Made by a program: the position numbers and the translations under genes
In this document: positions 1-8,157 of the stretch, piece after piece
How positions within the stretch are numbered: the stretch's first letter is position 1
Layout of the letters: every line of letters starts with the position of its first letter
The notes under the pieces: model-generated
Told to the model about the DNA's origin: nothing
What the model saw: the letters and a program-made list of their open reading frames with translations, nothing else
Databases searched by the model: none
Source: DASRQK01 sp964401685
GTDB taxonomy: Bacteria > Bacteroidota > Bacteroidia > Sphingobacteriales > Sphingobacteriaceae
DNA: 14,648 nucleotides
Direction of reading: 5' to 3'
NCBI GenBank assembly: GCA_964401685.1
Contig: CAYNZH010000044.1
Location: forward strand, 1 to 14,648

Positions 1-251
1 GCCAGCGCTGCCTGAATACTCAGGGGCGAAATCAAGGCATTCATCTGGGGCGTCAACCCTTTGTTCAGTTCCTTATAAAATGTAAACGCGAATTGATTGC
101 TACGTTCAACCATGGCTCGCTGCCCGTCCGTCAGACTCAAATCCTTGCCCTTTCCATTTTCCATAGCAGCTTTGTCGCAGGCTAGCGCTGTCAGGATAAG
201 CAAAGGGATGCTTAAAGCCCAGAGCAGCATACGTGTCTTTACTGATTTCAT
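1..251 (-). CDS. Serpin-family lipoprotein, N-terminal part (cut by window edge)
   Basis: The minus strand reads open from an ATG at 251 to the window edge, giving 83 complete codons. The first 25 residues are a lipoprotein-type signal: basic start MKSVKTR, hydrophobic stretch, then TALAC with the candidate lipidated Cys at residue 25. The mature part contains SNQFAFTFYKEL and, near residues 74-83, ISPLSIQAALA. That pairing (helix A followed by an N-x-x-x-SPLSI-x-x-ALA segment) is characteristic of the serpin fold. Serpins trap serine or cysteine proteases through a reactive-centre loop near the C-terminus, which lies outside the window, so inhibitory function cannot be judged. A second Met at residue 8 is a possible alternative start, but the first gives a better basic n-region. 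It is divergent from the HAD gene at 331, with about 80 bases between them. Family call is fairly sure; target unknown. Confidence 0.8.
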   Translation of the reverse strand, partial: MKSVKTRMLLWALSIPLLILTALACDKAAMENGKGKDLSLTDGQRAMVERSNQFAFTFYKELNKGLTPQMNALISPLSIQAAL

Positions 252-272
252 AGAATCTTGCTTTATTTTTCT

Positions 273-280
273 TAAATTTG
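273..280 (+). promoter_or_regulatory. Possible -7 element for the HAD gene
   Basis: TAAATTTG matches the Bacteroidota -7 consensus TAnnTTTG and lies 50 bases before the HAD start codon. No TTTG or TTG sits at the usual distance of about 19-21 bases upstream; the nearest TTG, at 258-260, is too close. In AT-rich sequence such a match can occur by chance, so this is weak. Confidence 0.3.
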
Positions 281-330
281 GAATTGTCAACGTTTGCTAA
301 ATCAAACTTCGTGCCTTATCTTAAAAAAAC

Positions 331-1008
331 ATGGATCATACATTCCAAAGAGTTGAAAACATCGCGGTCATTTTTGATATGGACGGTGTCATTGTGGATA
401 CCAATCCCTTTCACATTGATGCGTTCAAGAAATTTTTCACGAAGCATGCTATTTCCTTTGATGAAGCCGACTTTATTGACCATATGTACGGCAAGCATAA
501 CAGCTATATTTTGAGTCACTTTATGAAACGACCCATCGTTGGTGACGAGTTACGGGCATTGGAGGACGAAAAGGAAAGCTGTTTCCGCGATCTGTACGGG
601 AGCCATGTTGAGCCTTTACGCGGATTTGAAGACTTTCTGGCTGATCTAAAATCCAGGGGCATAAAGACGGGGGTGGGCACGTCAGCGCCCCGGGCCAATA
701 TGGATTTGGTGGCTGCAAAGCTAGGGCTTTATAACAAAATGGAATCTTTTCTCGCCAGCGAAGATGTCACGCAACATAAGCCACATCCTGAAGTTTATCT
801 CAATTCTGCTCGGAATCTGGGTGTAGAGCCCCAAAACTGCTTGGTTTTCGAAGACTCACATTCGGGCGTTTCAGCTGCCCTGGCCGCTGGTTGCAAAGTG
901 GTCGGTGTGATGACTTCGCACACAAAGATGGAGCTTCCTCCCTGCGATGCTTACATTGGAGATTTCACCGAAATTTCTTTAGATAGGGTCCAGGAAATGC
1001 TGCGGTAA
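331..1008 (+). CDS. HAD-superfamily hydrolase, beta-phosphoglucomutase-like
   Basis: A 225-residue protein with all four HAD motifs. Motif I is FDMDGVIVDT with nucleophile Asp16 and acid/base Asp18; motif II is GTSA with Ser118; motif III is Lys150 in HKPHPEVY; motif IV is FEDSHSG with Glu174-Asp175. A helical cap of about 75 residues lies between motifs I and II, which places it in subfamily I with beta-phosphoglucomutase, phosphoglycolate phosphatase and small sugar-phosphate phosphatases. It is a soluble cytoplasmic enzyme that would form a phospho-aspartate on Asp16 using Mg2+. The substrate cannot be told from sequence: a mutase or a general sugar-phosphate phosphatase are both possible. 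Its length is normal for the family. It is monocistronic, pointing toward the 3' end of the efflux operon, with the hairpin at 1024-1055 between them. Confidence 0.88.
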   Translation: MDHTFQRVENIAVIFDMDGVIVDTNPFHIDAFKKFFTKHAISFDEADFIDHMYGKHNSYILSHFMKRPIVGDELRALEDEKESCFRDLYGSHVEPLRGFEDFLADLKSRGIKTGVGTSAPRANMDLVAAKLGLYNKMESFLASEDVTQHKPHPEVYLNSARNLGVEPQNCLVFEDSHSGVSAALAAGCKVVGVMTSHTKMELPPCDAYIGDFTEISLDRVQEMLR

Positions 1009-1020
1009 ACTGCTGGAATA

Positions 1021-1055
1021 AAAAAATCCCGTCGTTCGATTGAAAGACGGGATTT
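1021..1055 (-). terminator. Rho-independent terminator of the efflux operon
   Basis: AAATCCCGTC at 1024-1033 pairs perfectly with GACGGGATTT at 1046-1055, a 10-bp stem closed by a short loop that can itself form three more pairs. On the minus strand the stem runs directly into a T-run (complement of the A-run at 1021-1026), so it is a strong terminator for the RND pump gene ending at 1080. On the plus strand it is followed only by CTCCTTT, so it would be a weaker terminator for the HAD gene. Confidence 0.88.
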
Positions 1056-1079
1056 CTCCTTTAGTATGAAACGTGGTGC

Positions 1080-4000
1080 TTAATATTCTTTGACCTCGAC
1101 ATGCTCGTAAGGCTCTTCGAGCATCTCATCAATAGATCTACCTTTCTTGTCCATGCCAAAGAAGTGAAGAATATTGTCCATGATCTGATAGATCACAGGG
1201 ACGACTATCAAGGTCAAGAACAGGGAACTAATCAATCCCCCGATGATGACCCACGCCAGACCGTTTTTCCATTCCGCGCTTGGACCCGTAGCTATCGCAA
1301 TAGGAAGCATCCCGAACACCATCGCGATCGTTGTCATCAGAATCGGGCGCAGACGGGCCTGATTGGCCAAAATAAGCGCTTCACGCGTAGATTTTCCTTC
1401 TGCCTTCAAGTGATTGGTGAAATCCACCAAGATGATGGCGTTCTTTGCAACCAAACCAATGAGCATGATCAGACCCAGAATGGTAAAAATGTTCAGGGTG
1501 TTGTTGGTCAGGGCAAGGGCGAGCAACGCTCCGATCACGGATAAAGGTATGGAAAACATGACCACAAAGGGATAGACGAAACTATCATATAGCGCGACCA
1601 TGATAAAATACACCAATAAAACCGAAATCAGAAGGGCGATCCCCAGTGAGCCAAAGGCTTCGTCCTGGTCTGCCATGGTTCCACCCCACTCAAAACTCAC
1701 ACCTGCAGGTGCCTGTATGTCTTCGATTTCGACTTGCCAGTCCGCGATGATCGAGCTCGCAGGTCTTCCTACGGCTTGGGACTGTACTTTTACCGCGGTA
1801 CTCTTATCGCGCCTTTCCAGCTGAGTCGGTCCCGAACTCTCAAAGATTTCCGCAAACTGGGACAGACGGATCTGCTGACCCATATTATTTACGAAAAGCA
1901 ACCGACTCACGTCGTCCACGTTCTTTCTGTCGTAGTCGTCATAGCGGATGTTTATATCATATTCGTATTCGCCTTGGCGGAATTTACCATCCGTGTTACC
2001 GTTAAATGCCGTTTGCATGGTCCCTCCTACGGTCTGTAGATTCAGCCCGAGAGCAGCCATTTTATCCCGGTCAACCTCGACCGTTATTTCAGGATTACCT
2101 GTTTCAACCGATAGCTTGGCTTCCGAGGTACCCGGAATTTTCCGGAGTTCTTCCAACACCTGTTCGGCGTAAACCATGACACTATCAAGCTCCGATCCAA
2201 GGACGACCATTTCTATGGGAGCTTGCTCCGCAAACCCGACAATACTAATAGGCACGGTTTTCACCTTGGCTCCTACCAACTCCCTTTCCAACGCTCTCTT
2301 TATTTTGGCTGCGTAAATATTGGAGGGGTCGTCCCTGTGTTTTTTATCGACTAACTGAACGGTGATTTCAGACTTGTAGGCCGGAGCCAGCGAAGCCCCG
2401 AACCCATCACTCGATTGGCCCACAGTTGTGATCTGGTTGACAATCTCCGGCTGGGCAGCCAAAAAGCGTTCTGCCTTTCGGGTGATTTCGTTCGTCTGCT
2501 CGACCGAAGCGTCCTTTGGCAACTCGATTTGAACTAAGAATTCACCTCTATCCCCTTGGGCAAAAAACTCTCCACCGATAAAGCCGAAGCCGACCAGCAG
2601 AAAGGAGCTTAGGAACAGCACCCCGACGACCACCAGGGTAATCAGTTTGTGATTTAATGACCACTTTAAAATTTCGGTCACCCAGGCGGTAAAATCTTTC
2701 AATTGTTTTTCAAACCAAAGAATGAAACGGCCGCTTGGCTTTTTCTTGGTGATGTGTTCTAGTTTTCCAAAGCGAGAAGTAAGCAAGGGGACTATGGTAA
2801 ACGAGGCGAGCAAACTGAGCAATGTGGCAATGACGACCACCACACAGAATTCCCTCAGGATATCGGAGACCATTCCCGTACTGATTGCAATCGGAAGAAA
2901 CACAACCACAATAACCATGGTTATAGATACTACTGTAAATCCGATTTCGCGCGCACCGTCCATGGAAGCCCTCACTTTATTTTTGCCCATTTCCATGTGC
3001 CGGTAGATATTCTCAATGACCACGATAGCGTCATCCACCACAATACCGACGACCAGGGAGAGCCCCAAAAGTGACATCAGGTTGAGGGTAAATCCGAAAA
3101 CTTCCATCCCAATAAAGGTGGCGATCAATGAGGCTGGAATCGCTACCATCACGATGAGTGCGTTTCTGAAACTGTGTAAAAACAGTAGCATGATGATTCC
3201 TACGAGAATAATCGCAAGTACCAGGTCAAAAACCACAGCATTTGCAGATTCCAAGGTGTAGATAGAACTATCATTTGCAACAGAAATATTGAGATTCTGT
3301 GCCGAATACTCTTCCATCAGCGCCGCGATCGTTTCATGCACGCCTTCACTCACTTTAACTGCATTGGCGTCGGATTGCTTGAGGATTTGTAAGAGAAGTG
3401 TACTTTGGGAATTCACGCGTGCCAACTTGTCCACATCTTTTTGTGAATCCTGAACATCAGCGATGTCTTTCAGCCGTACCTGGGCACCTCCTGGCAACGA
3501 CATGATCACCAAATCCCTCAACTCGTCAACAGATTTGTATTTTCCGGAGAGACGTACAAGTATATCCTGATTCTCTGTTTTTACACTACCGGTTGGAAAA
3601 TCCAGGTTGGAAGAAAGAATGATCTGCTGGACTTGTAGCGCAGACAAGCCATATGCCTCCATTCGGTCGGACAATAAGTTGACCTGAATTTCCCGCTCCT
3701 GTCCGCCGATGAGATTGACTTGGGCAACGCCCGCAATCCGCGAAAGGGTGGGTTGTATCCGCTTATCGATCAAGTCATAGAAACTGGCATCGTCCATGCT
3801 CGCTGTCGTCGACAGGGTGACAATGGGCAGGTCGTCCAAGGAGAATTTGGCCAAAGAGGGCGGATCGACATCATCGGGTAGGTCCGCGAGCACCGCGTTG
3901 ACCTTTCGCTGCGCGTCGTTGAGCGCCAGATCGACATCGGCGTTATTGGCAAGCTCGATGATGACCAGCGACAAACTTTCGAAGGACGTCGCCTCCAGAC

Positions 4001-4235
4001 GCTTGATATTCTCCATGGAGGATACCGCATCCTCAATCTTTTTGGTCACTGTGTTTTCCACCTCATTGGGTGAAGCTCCGGGATAAATCGTCGAAATAGA
4101 CACAACTCCCGGGGTAAATTTGGGTAAGAGCTCGTAATTTAACGAGAAATAACTCATGATGCCAAGCAGGGTCAGTGCCGTAAATACGACAATGACAATG
4201 GATGGACGTTTTATTGATATTTCTGCAATCTTCAT
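1080..4235 (-). CDS. RND efflux pump inner-membrane permease (AcrB/HAE1 type)
   Basis: A 1051-residue protein, the usual length for the hydrophobe/amphiphile efflux (HAE1) branch of the RND family. The layout is duplicated: a first membrane helix at about residues 12-30, a large periplasmic porter loop, a helix bundle at about 335-490, then a second periplasmic loop and second bundle to the C-terminus. Helix 4 carries GIVVDDAIVVIENIYR with Asp401-Asp402, equivalent to the proton-relay aspartates of AcrB, and the second bundle carries GLVAKNAIILVDF with the matching relay Lys. It should therefore be a proton-driven pump taking substrates from the periplasm or outer leaflet and passing them through the adaptor and TolC-like channel encoded just upstream. 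Twelve bases separate it from the adaptor gene, and it is last in the operon. HAE1 pumps export drugs, dyes, detergents or lipids; the actual substrate cannot be read from sequence. Confidence 0.95.
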   Translation of the reverse strand: MKIAEISIKRPSIVIVVFTALTLLGIMSYFSLNYELLPKFTPGVVSISTIYPGASPNEVENTVTKKIEDAVSSMENIKRLEATSFESLSLVIIELANNADVDLALNDAQRKVNAVLADLPDDVDPPSLAKFSLDDLPIVTLSTTASMDDASFYDLIDKRIQPTLSRIAGVAQVNLIGGQEREIQVNLLSDRMEAYGLSALQVQQIILSSNLDFPTGSVKTENQDILVRLSGKYKSVDELRDLVIMSLPGGAQVRLKDIADVQDSQKDVDKLARVNSQSTLLLQILKQSDANAVKVSEGVHETIAALMEEYSAQNLNISVANDSSIYTLESANAVVFDLVLAIILVGIIMLLFLHSFRNALIVMVAIPASLIATFIGMEVFGFTLNLMSLLGLSLVVGIVVDDAIVVIENIYRHMEMGKNKVRASMDGAREIGFTVVSITMVIVVVFLPIAISTGMVSDILREFCVVVVIATLLSLLASFTIVPLLTSRFGKLEHITKKKPSGRFILWFEKQLKDFTAWVTEILKWSLNHKLITLVVVGVLFLSSFLLVGFGFIGGEFFAQGDRGEFLVQIELPKDASVEQTNEITRKAERFLAAQPEIVNQITTVGQSSDGFGASLAPAYKSEITVQLVDKKHRDDPSNIYAAKIKRALERELVGAKVKTVPISIVGFAEQAPIEMVVLGSELDSVMVYAEQVLEELRKIPGTSEAKLSVETGNPEITVEVDRDKMAALGLNLQTVGGTMQTAFNGNTDGKFRQGEYEYDINIRYDDYDRKNVDDVSRLLFVNNMGQQIRLSQFAEIFESSGPTQLERRDKSTAVKVQSQAVGRPASSIIADWQVEIEDIQAPAGVSFEWGGTMADQDEAFGSLGIALLISVLLVYFIMVALYDSFVYPFVVMFSIPLSVIGALLALALTNNTLNIFTILGLIMLIGLVAKNAIILVDFTNHLKAEGKSTREALILANQARLRPILMTTIAMVFGMLPIAIATGPSAEWKNGLAWVIIGGLISSLFLTLIVVPVIYQIMDNILHFFGMDKKGRSIDEMLEEPYEHVEVKEY

Positions 4236-4247
4236 TTAGATAATTTC

Positions 4248-5312
4248 TTAGTTGATCTGTGCGTCTACTTTCACTCCTTGATTCAGATTGATTTGGCCGC
4301 TGGTGATCAATATCTCCCCTACTTCCAAACCTTCCAAAATGACTACCTGCTCGCCGATAACCTGGCCTGGAACGACATCACGAAGGGTCGCTGAGCTGTC
4401 TGCCGCCATGACGTAGACTTGATTGCTGCTCACACTTCCCAAAAAAGCGCTTCTGGGAACAACGATCTGTGGTTCGCGAGCGGGAAATGTGAAGTGAGCT
4501 GTCGCGTACATGCCTGCCTTCAGACCCGATTGGCCCGGATTCTCCACCTCGATTTCAATAGGGTAGTTCAGGGAATTGTCTGCTTTCACAGCGATAAAAC
4601 GCACCGTTCCCTGAAAACGTGCCTCGGGGAAAACACTGCTACTGATCTCAATCCTATCGCCTGGCTTGATTTGGACGACCTGCGATTCGTTTGCTGTGAC
4701 CTGCAATTTTAAGCGGGAAACATCAACGATTTCGAATAATTCGGTTCCCGGGCCGACAAAAGCACCGATTTCCACACTTCTCTTGTTGATGACGCCAGAA
4801 ATGGGTGCACGTACCTCCGCATCCTGCAAACGGCGCTGCGCTTGCTGTAGCTGGTTCTCGGTGTTTCTCAGAGCAAGTTCTATTTCATCCAGCTGGGCTT
4901 TGGTCACACCGCCCGTTTCATAGGAGCTTTTGTATCGACCATAATCGGTACGCAGTTTCGCGAGGGCATCCTCCACACGTTGCACGTCCAGGGAGGCATA
5001 CTCAGCGTCAATTCTCGCCAAAGTCTGACCCTTGGATACGAAAGCACCTTCGTCTACCAAAAGCGAAGTGATCCTGCCACTGGCTTCTGCCATTAACTTC
5101 AGATCCTGGTTTGCAACAAAGTTTCCGTTGGCCGTAAAGTCCAGATTTACCGGCTGCTCCTCGACTCGGATCGCCGTAACCACAACGGTTGCATCTTTTT
5201 GAGCCACAACGGCAGTTTTGGCTTCGTTTTCTTGCTTATTTTTGGTTAAGATCCAAGCGATCAAGGCTCCAAATCCTAAAATGACTACGATCGTTATTAT
5301 TAGTCGCTTCAT
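4248..5312 (-). CDS. RND efflux periplasmic adaptor (membrane fusion protein)
   Basis: A 354-residue adaptor. Residues 1-22 form an uncleaved-looking N-terminal membrane anchor (MKRLIITIVVILGFGALIAW) without a lipobox Cys, so it is probably anchored by a helix rather than lipid. Then come a beta-barrel/lipoyl part (SGRITSLLVDEGAFVSKGQ, the first lipoyl half), a coiled-coil hairpin at about residues 110-170 rich in Gln, Leu and Glu, the second lipoyl half (EVRAPISGVINKRSVEIG), a beta-barrel and a membrane-proximal domain ending GQINLNQGVKVDAQIN. This is the standard HlyD/AcrA order and bridges pump and outer-membrane channel. Its start is 19 bases after the channel gene and its stop 12 bases before the pump gene, so the three are almost certainly co-transcribed. 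Confidence 0.93.
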   Translation of the reverse strand: MKRLIITIVVILGFGALIAWILTKNKQENEAKTAVVAQKDATVVVTAIRVEEQPVNLDFTANGNFVANQDLKLMAEASGRITSLLVDEGAFVSKGQTLARIDAEYASLDVQRVEDALAKLRTDYGRYKSSYETGGVTKAQLDEIELALRNTENQLQQAQRRLQDAEVRAPISGVINKRSVEIGAFVGPGTELFEIVDVSRLKLQVTANESQVVQIKPGDRIEISSSVFPEARFQGTVRFIAVKADNSLNYPIEIEVENPGQSGLKAGMYATAHFTFPAREPQIVVPRSAFLGSVSSNQVYVMAADSSATLRDVVPGQVIGEQVVILEGLEVGEILITSGQINLNQGVKVDAQIN

Positions 5313-5331
5313 GAGTATATTGATATTAGGG

Positions 5332-6678
5332 TTATTTTATTAGTGAAGTAATGTTTCCGTTGGACTTAATCAATTCGATTTCTGCCACTTTAAAGTTCAG
5401 TAAAGCCTGATTATAGCTATTTTGTGCTGCTACTAGTTCTGTTTCCGAGTTGAGCAAGTCGGTAAGTGTTGCCAGCCCATTCTGGTAGTTGTTGCGCGTA
5501 CTTTCAAATACTTCTTCCGCAAATTCCTTGTTGGATCGTTGCGCTTCTATGGTATTGAGGCTATTTTGGATTTGAATCTTGGCGTTTTCATAAGCCATAG
5601 TCAAGCCATTAGTTGACTGGCGAATATCCTCATTGACCTTTTGTATCTCTATATCGGCCTGCCTCACACGAGAACGACGCGCTCCACCGTCAAAAATCGG
5701 AATTCTGAGCGTCAGTGTTACTGCCGAGGCATCGTAACCCAAAGCCTTATTGGAATACAGATTAAACTTATCACTTTGAGAATTGTACATGTAATTACCA
5801 CCGAGATATAGACTTGGGTAATATTCAGCTTGATAAGCCTCCTTTTGCAGGCCAAGTAAGCGTTCCTGTGTTCTTAAAATCTGGTACGCCGTCAAGTTCT
5901 CTACCGAAAAACGGGAAGCATCCAAGCGATTGACCGCTTCAGTCTCCAATTGTTCAACGGCATTTTCCGGGATGGTGATGGATGCATTAATTGGCATCCC
6001 CATGTAGTACTTAAGTAGGTTTTCCTGCTGAACCACACCCAGTTCCAACTCCTCACGTTGAGCTCTCAGGTTGTTGATATTGACCTTTATCCTGTCCAGG
6101 TCGATCTTTTTCGCCAATCCGACCTCATATTGGTTGGCTACCATCTTTTCCAGTTGCGCAAGTCTTTCAAGATTGGCGTCGATCACGTCCAGCTGCTGGC
6201 GTGTAATGATCACCATATAATAGTTGGTCGCAACTTGCTGTATCAGGTTTTCTTTGCTCAATTCAGCAGCCAGACGGTAATATTCTTCACTACCTTTGGC
6301 AGCTTTGAGCCCGGTAAACACCTGTTGATTGAAAATCTGCTGATTCACCTGAACCTGAGACATCGCATTCCAGGTTTGTCCGGCCTTAATCGCCATAAAC
6401 TCGCCCGGCGCTCCACCGAAAGCCTCCGCCGGGAGGACAAACTGCTGTACGAGCAGGTTATTGGTCAAGGTACTCACGGCCTCTATTTGAGGAAACGCCG
6501 ACGCGCGGACTTCCGATACCCTGTGAACACCACTCAAGATATCTAGCTGAGCCTTCCGGAGAACCTCACTATTTTCGAGAGCATAACTAATCGCACCTTC
6601 CAGTGTCACAGGCTGTTGCGCAACAGACACCTGGAACTGAAACAAGAGTACCACGATAAAGACAGCTAATTTATTCAT
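5332..6678 (-). CDS. TolC-family outer-membrane efflux channel
   Basis: A 448-residue protein with a Sec signal peptide (MNKLAVFIVVLLFQFQVSVA, predicted cleavage after Ala20). The body shows the two-fold TolC repeat: each half starts with a helix of the form LEGAISYALENSEVLRKAQ, followed by long heptad helices and a beta hairpin. The second half begins near LTAYQILRTQERLLGLQ, followed by YYPSLYLGGNYMYNS and LTLRIPIFDGGARRSRVRQA, which are typical for the family. It would form a trimeric outer-membrane duct joined to the periplasmic adaptor encoded next. The gene starts 31 bases after the tetR-like gene, with no convincing promoter in between, so it probably relies on the upstream promoter. 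The short length without a C-terminal extension is normal for Bacteroidota members. Confidence 0.93.
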   Translation of the reverse strand: MNKLAVFIVVLLFQFQVSVAQQPVTLEGAISYALENSEVLRKAQLDILSGVHRVSEVRASAFPQIEAVSTLTNNLLVQQFVLPAEAFGGAPGEFMAIKAGQTWNAMSQVQVNQQIFNQQVFTGLKAAKGSEEYYRLAAELSKENLIQQVATNYYMVIITRQQLDVIDANLERLAQLEKMVANQYEVGLAKKIDLDRIKVNINNLRAQREELELGVVQQENLLKYYMGMPINASITIPENAVEQLETEAVNRLDASRFSVENLTAYQILRTQERLLGLQKEAYQAEYYPSLYLGGNYMYNSQSDKFNLYSNKALGYDASAVTLTLRIPIFDGGARRSRVRQADIEIQKVNEDIRQSTNGLTMAYENAKIQIQNSLNTIEAQRSNKEFAEEVFESTRNNYQNGLATLTDLLNSETELVAAQNSYNQALLNFKVAEIELIKSNGNITSLIK

Positions 6679-6709
6679 ATGATCTATTCTATTTACTTGT
6701 ATTTATATA

Positions 6710-7321
6710 TTATTTACTGCGAATTCCATTTACGAAAATATGGATGGCTTGCTTCTGTAATTTGTAAACCTGCTCCAGGAATTTTTCATCAGCAAATGGA
6801 AATGCACTTGATTCCGACATCGTCGAAATAGTCAGACCCCTTTGCATAGTCACATAAAGATTGGACGTTTCGTCCAGGGACATTGTTACGAGTTCACCCG
6901 ATAAAACACCCTCTTCAAGGACATGTCCAATTTGCTCCAGTTCGCGGTTATACATGGTCTGTGCCAATGCATTTAGGCGAGGATCAATACCTTGAGCCTC
7001 ATGGATCTGTTGAATCAATAGCTGATATTTCCGGAAATACTGAAACTTCAGGTCCAGCAAGCTGAGCAACCGGGTTTCCACGTCCTTATTTTTTTTGAAA
7101 ATCACAGCTACTTCTCTGGCCGATTCCTCCACAAGCAGGCTGGCAATGGCCTCGATAAGAGAAACCTTGTCTGGAAAATAATAGTAGAGATTGGCTTTTG
7201 AAAGATGGGTATCCTCCGCAATCTCACTCATCGTTGTTTTAGAAATCCCAAAGTGTGAAAACCGGCGAATTGCGGCATTTATGATCTGGGTTTTTTTATC
7301 CTCTATACTATCCACTTTCAA
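6710..7321 (-). CDS. TetR/AcrR-family transcriptional regulator of the efflux operon
   Basis: A 203-residue protein with an N-terminal TetR DNA-binding domain: IINAAIRRFSHFGISKTTMS (helices 1-2), IAEDTHLSKANLYYYF as the recognition helix-turn-helix at about residues 32-49, then DKVSLIEAI. The remaining 140 residues are a helical ligand-binding domain unlike those of named regulators I can recall. There is no ATG at the proper place: the frame opens at TTG (7321) after an in-frame TAA two codons before, with GTG at 7315 as the alternative. Either keeps the whole DNA-binding domain. It is the first gene of the operon with channel, adaptor and pump, so it is likely an autorepressor relieved by a pump substrate. 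Operator position is not certain; the promoter at 7353-7384 is the place to look. Confidence 0.9.
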   Translation of the reverse strand: MKVDSIEDKKTQIINAAIRRFSHFGISKTTMSEIAEDTHLSKANLYYYFPDKVSLIEAIASLLVEESAREVAVIFKKNKDVETRLLSLLDLKFQYFRKYQLLIQQIHEAQGIDPRLNALAQTMYNRELEQIGHVLEEGVLSGELVTMSLDETSNLYVTMQRGLTISTMSESSAFPFADEKFLEQVYKLQKQAIHIFVNGIRSK

Positions 7322-7352
7322 TTTTACTTATTGACTATTTTTCAAATCGGGT

Positions 7353-7384
7353 CAAAGGTAAAAACCAAAATGTTCTTATCCAAA
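7353..7384 (-). promoter_or_regulatory. Bacteroidota-type promoter of the tetR-efflux operon
   Basis: Reading the minus strand, TTTG (7384-7381), 20 bases, then TACCTTTG (7360-7353) match the Bacteroidota primary sigma consensus at both elements with normal spacing. The transcript would begin near 7346, leaving a leader of about 25 bases before the TTG start. The segment between 7331 and 7346 contains an imperfect inverted repeat around TTGA and TCAA that could be part of an operator, but it is too weak to call. Confidence 0.65.
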
Positions 7385-7407
7385 GGAATCACTTTTTTTT
7401 CTTAAAG

Positions 7408-7427
7408 ATTTAACAGAAATTTAACAG
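7408..7427. repeat. 9-base direct repeat, 11-base period, upstream of the efflux promoter
   Basis: ATTTAACAG occurs at 7408-7416 and again at 7419-7427, exactly 11 bases apart, that is one helical turn. It lies 24 bases upstream of the -33 element of the tetR promoter and directly after the stop of the Nudix-like gene. The phasing suits a protein binding one DNA face, but AT-rich direct repeats of this size can be accidental. Confidence 0.5.
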
Positions 7428-7428
7428 C

Positions 7429-8127
7429 TCACTTAGAAAAGGAGAGTTCATTTTGAAAGGTTTTGGAATATTGTCGTTTATCTAGGCGGTAAAGTCGCGC
7501 TGCACGGTAGGAAACGCCGCGCTGAAATTCGGGGAGTTCTTTCAATATGCCATAGTTGAGCATTTTCTTGCGGAAATTTCGCTTGTCCAACTTCCTGTCC
7601 CAGATAGCCTCGTACAATTGTTGGAGTTGAGTCAGTGTAAATTTTTCGGGCAAAAGCTCGAAAGCAATCGGACTATAGCTTATCGTCCGCTGGATTTTAG
7701 CGATGCTCTTGTCGATGATATTCCGGTGGTCAAAGGCCAGGTCGGGCAAATCCTTAAAAGAATGCCACTTGGCCTGCCGGACATAATCGGTCTGTGGCGA
7801 AGGCTCTGCTTTCAAGTTGTCCAGTCCGAGCAGCGCATAATAGGCAACCGTGATGATACGCCCTTGAGGATGGCGTTTCAGGTCTCCGAAGGTATAAAGT
7901 TGCTCCATGTAGATTCCCTTCAGACCGGTAAACTCATACAGAATCCGCTGTACCGCTTCATCAATAGTTTCATTGAACTCTACAAAGAAACCCGGTAGCG
8001 CCCACCAGTCCTTGAACGGATATTCGTTTCTTTCGATCAGAAGAACTTTCAGTTCGCCTTCTTGAAAACCAAAAATCACACAGTCGGCGGTGAATACCGA
8101 ATTTAAAAGAGGTAATCCTGATCGCAC
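7429..8127 (-). CDS. Nudix-like (NrtR/AraR-type) transcriptional regulator with degenerate Nudix box
   Basis: A 232-residue protein in two parts. Residues 1-145 are a Nudix hydrolase fold (TADCVIFGFQEGELKVLLIERN, then WWALPGFFVEFNE). Residues about 155-225 are the winged-helix tail typical of Nudix-derived regulators (FTLTQLQQLYEAIWDRKLDKRNFRKK). The Nudix signature Gx5Ex7REUxEExGU is broken: its first Gly is Phe47, and REUxEE reads Arg61-Ile-Leu-Tyr-Glu65-Phe66, so two of three metal-binding Glu are gone. The fold is therefore probably a ligand sensor, not an enzyme. Known relatives are NrtR (NAD metabolism) and the arabinose regulator AraR of Bacteroides. The start is GTG at 8127; no in-frame ATG lies nearby. 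It is divergent from pfkA across 144 bases holding the palindrome at 8226-8248, so a role in sugar catabolism is a reasonable inference; the ligand is unknown. Confidence 0.88.
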   Translation of the reverse strand: MRSGLPLLNSVFTADCVIFGFQEGELKVLLIERNEYPFKDWWALPGFFVEFNETIDEAVQRILYEFTGLKGIYMEQLYTFGDLKRHPQGRIITVAYYALLGLDNLKAEPSPQTDYVRQAKWHSFKDLPDLAFDHRNIIDKSIAKIQRTISYSPIAFELLPEKFTLTQLQQLYEAIWDRKLDKRNFRKKMLNYGILKELPEFQRGVSYRAARLYRLDKRQYSKTFQNELSFSK

Positions 8128-8157
8128 AATAATACTTTTATTTTGATTACGCGATAA

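Noticed and set aside
1101..1544. 147-codon plus-strand frame opposite the RND pump gene
   Set aside because: Lies fully inside a well-supported gene on the other strand and its composition (many His, Gln, Asp) is that of an antisense shadow.
6058..6546. 162-codon plus-strand frame opposite the TolC-like gene
   Set aside because: Shadow of a clear TolC-family gene; no motif, no promoter.
7409..7423. 15-base match (minus strand) to 13291-13305, TAAATTTCTGTTAAA, linking the efflux promoter region and the 15-bp stem
   Set aside because: Very AT-rich; one such match between two AT-rich places in 14.6 kb on either strand is plausible by chance.
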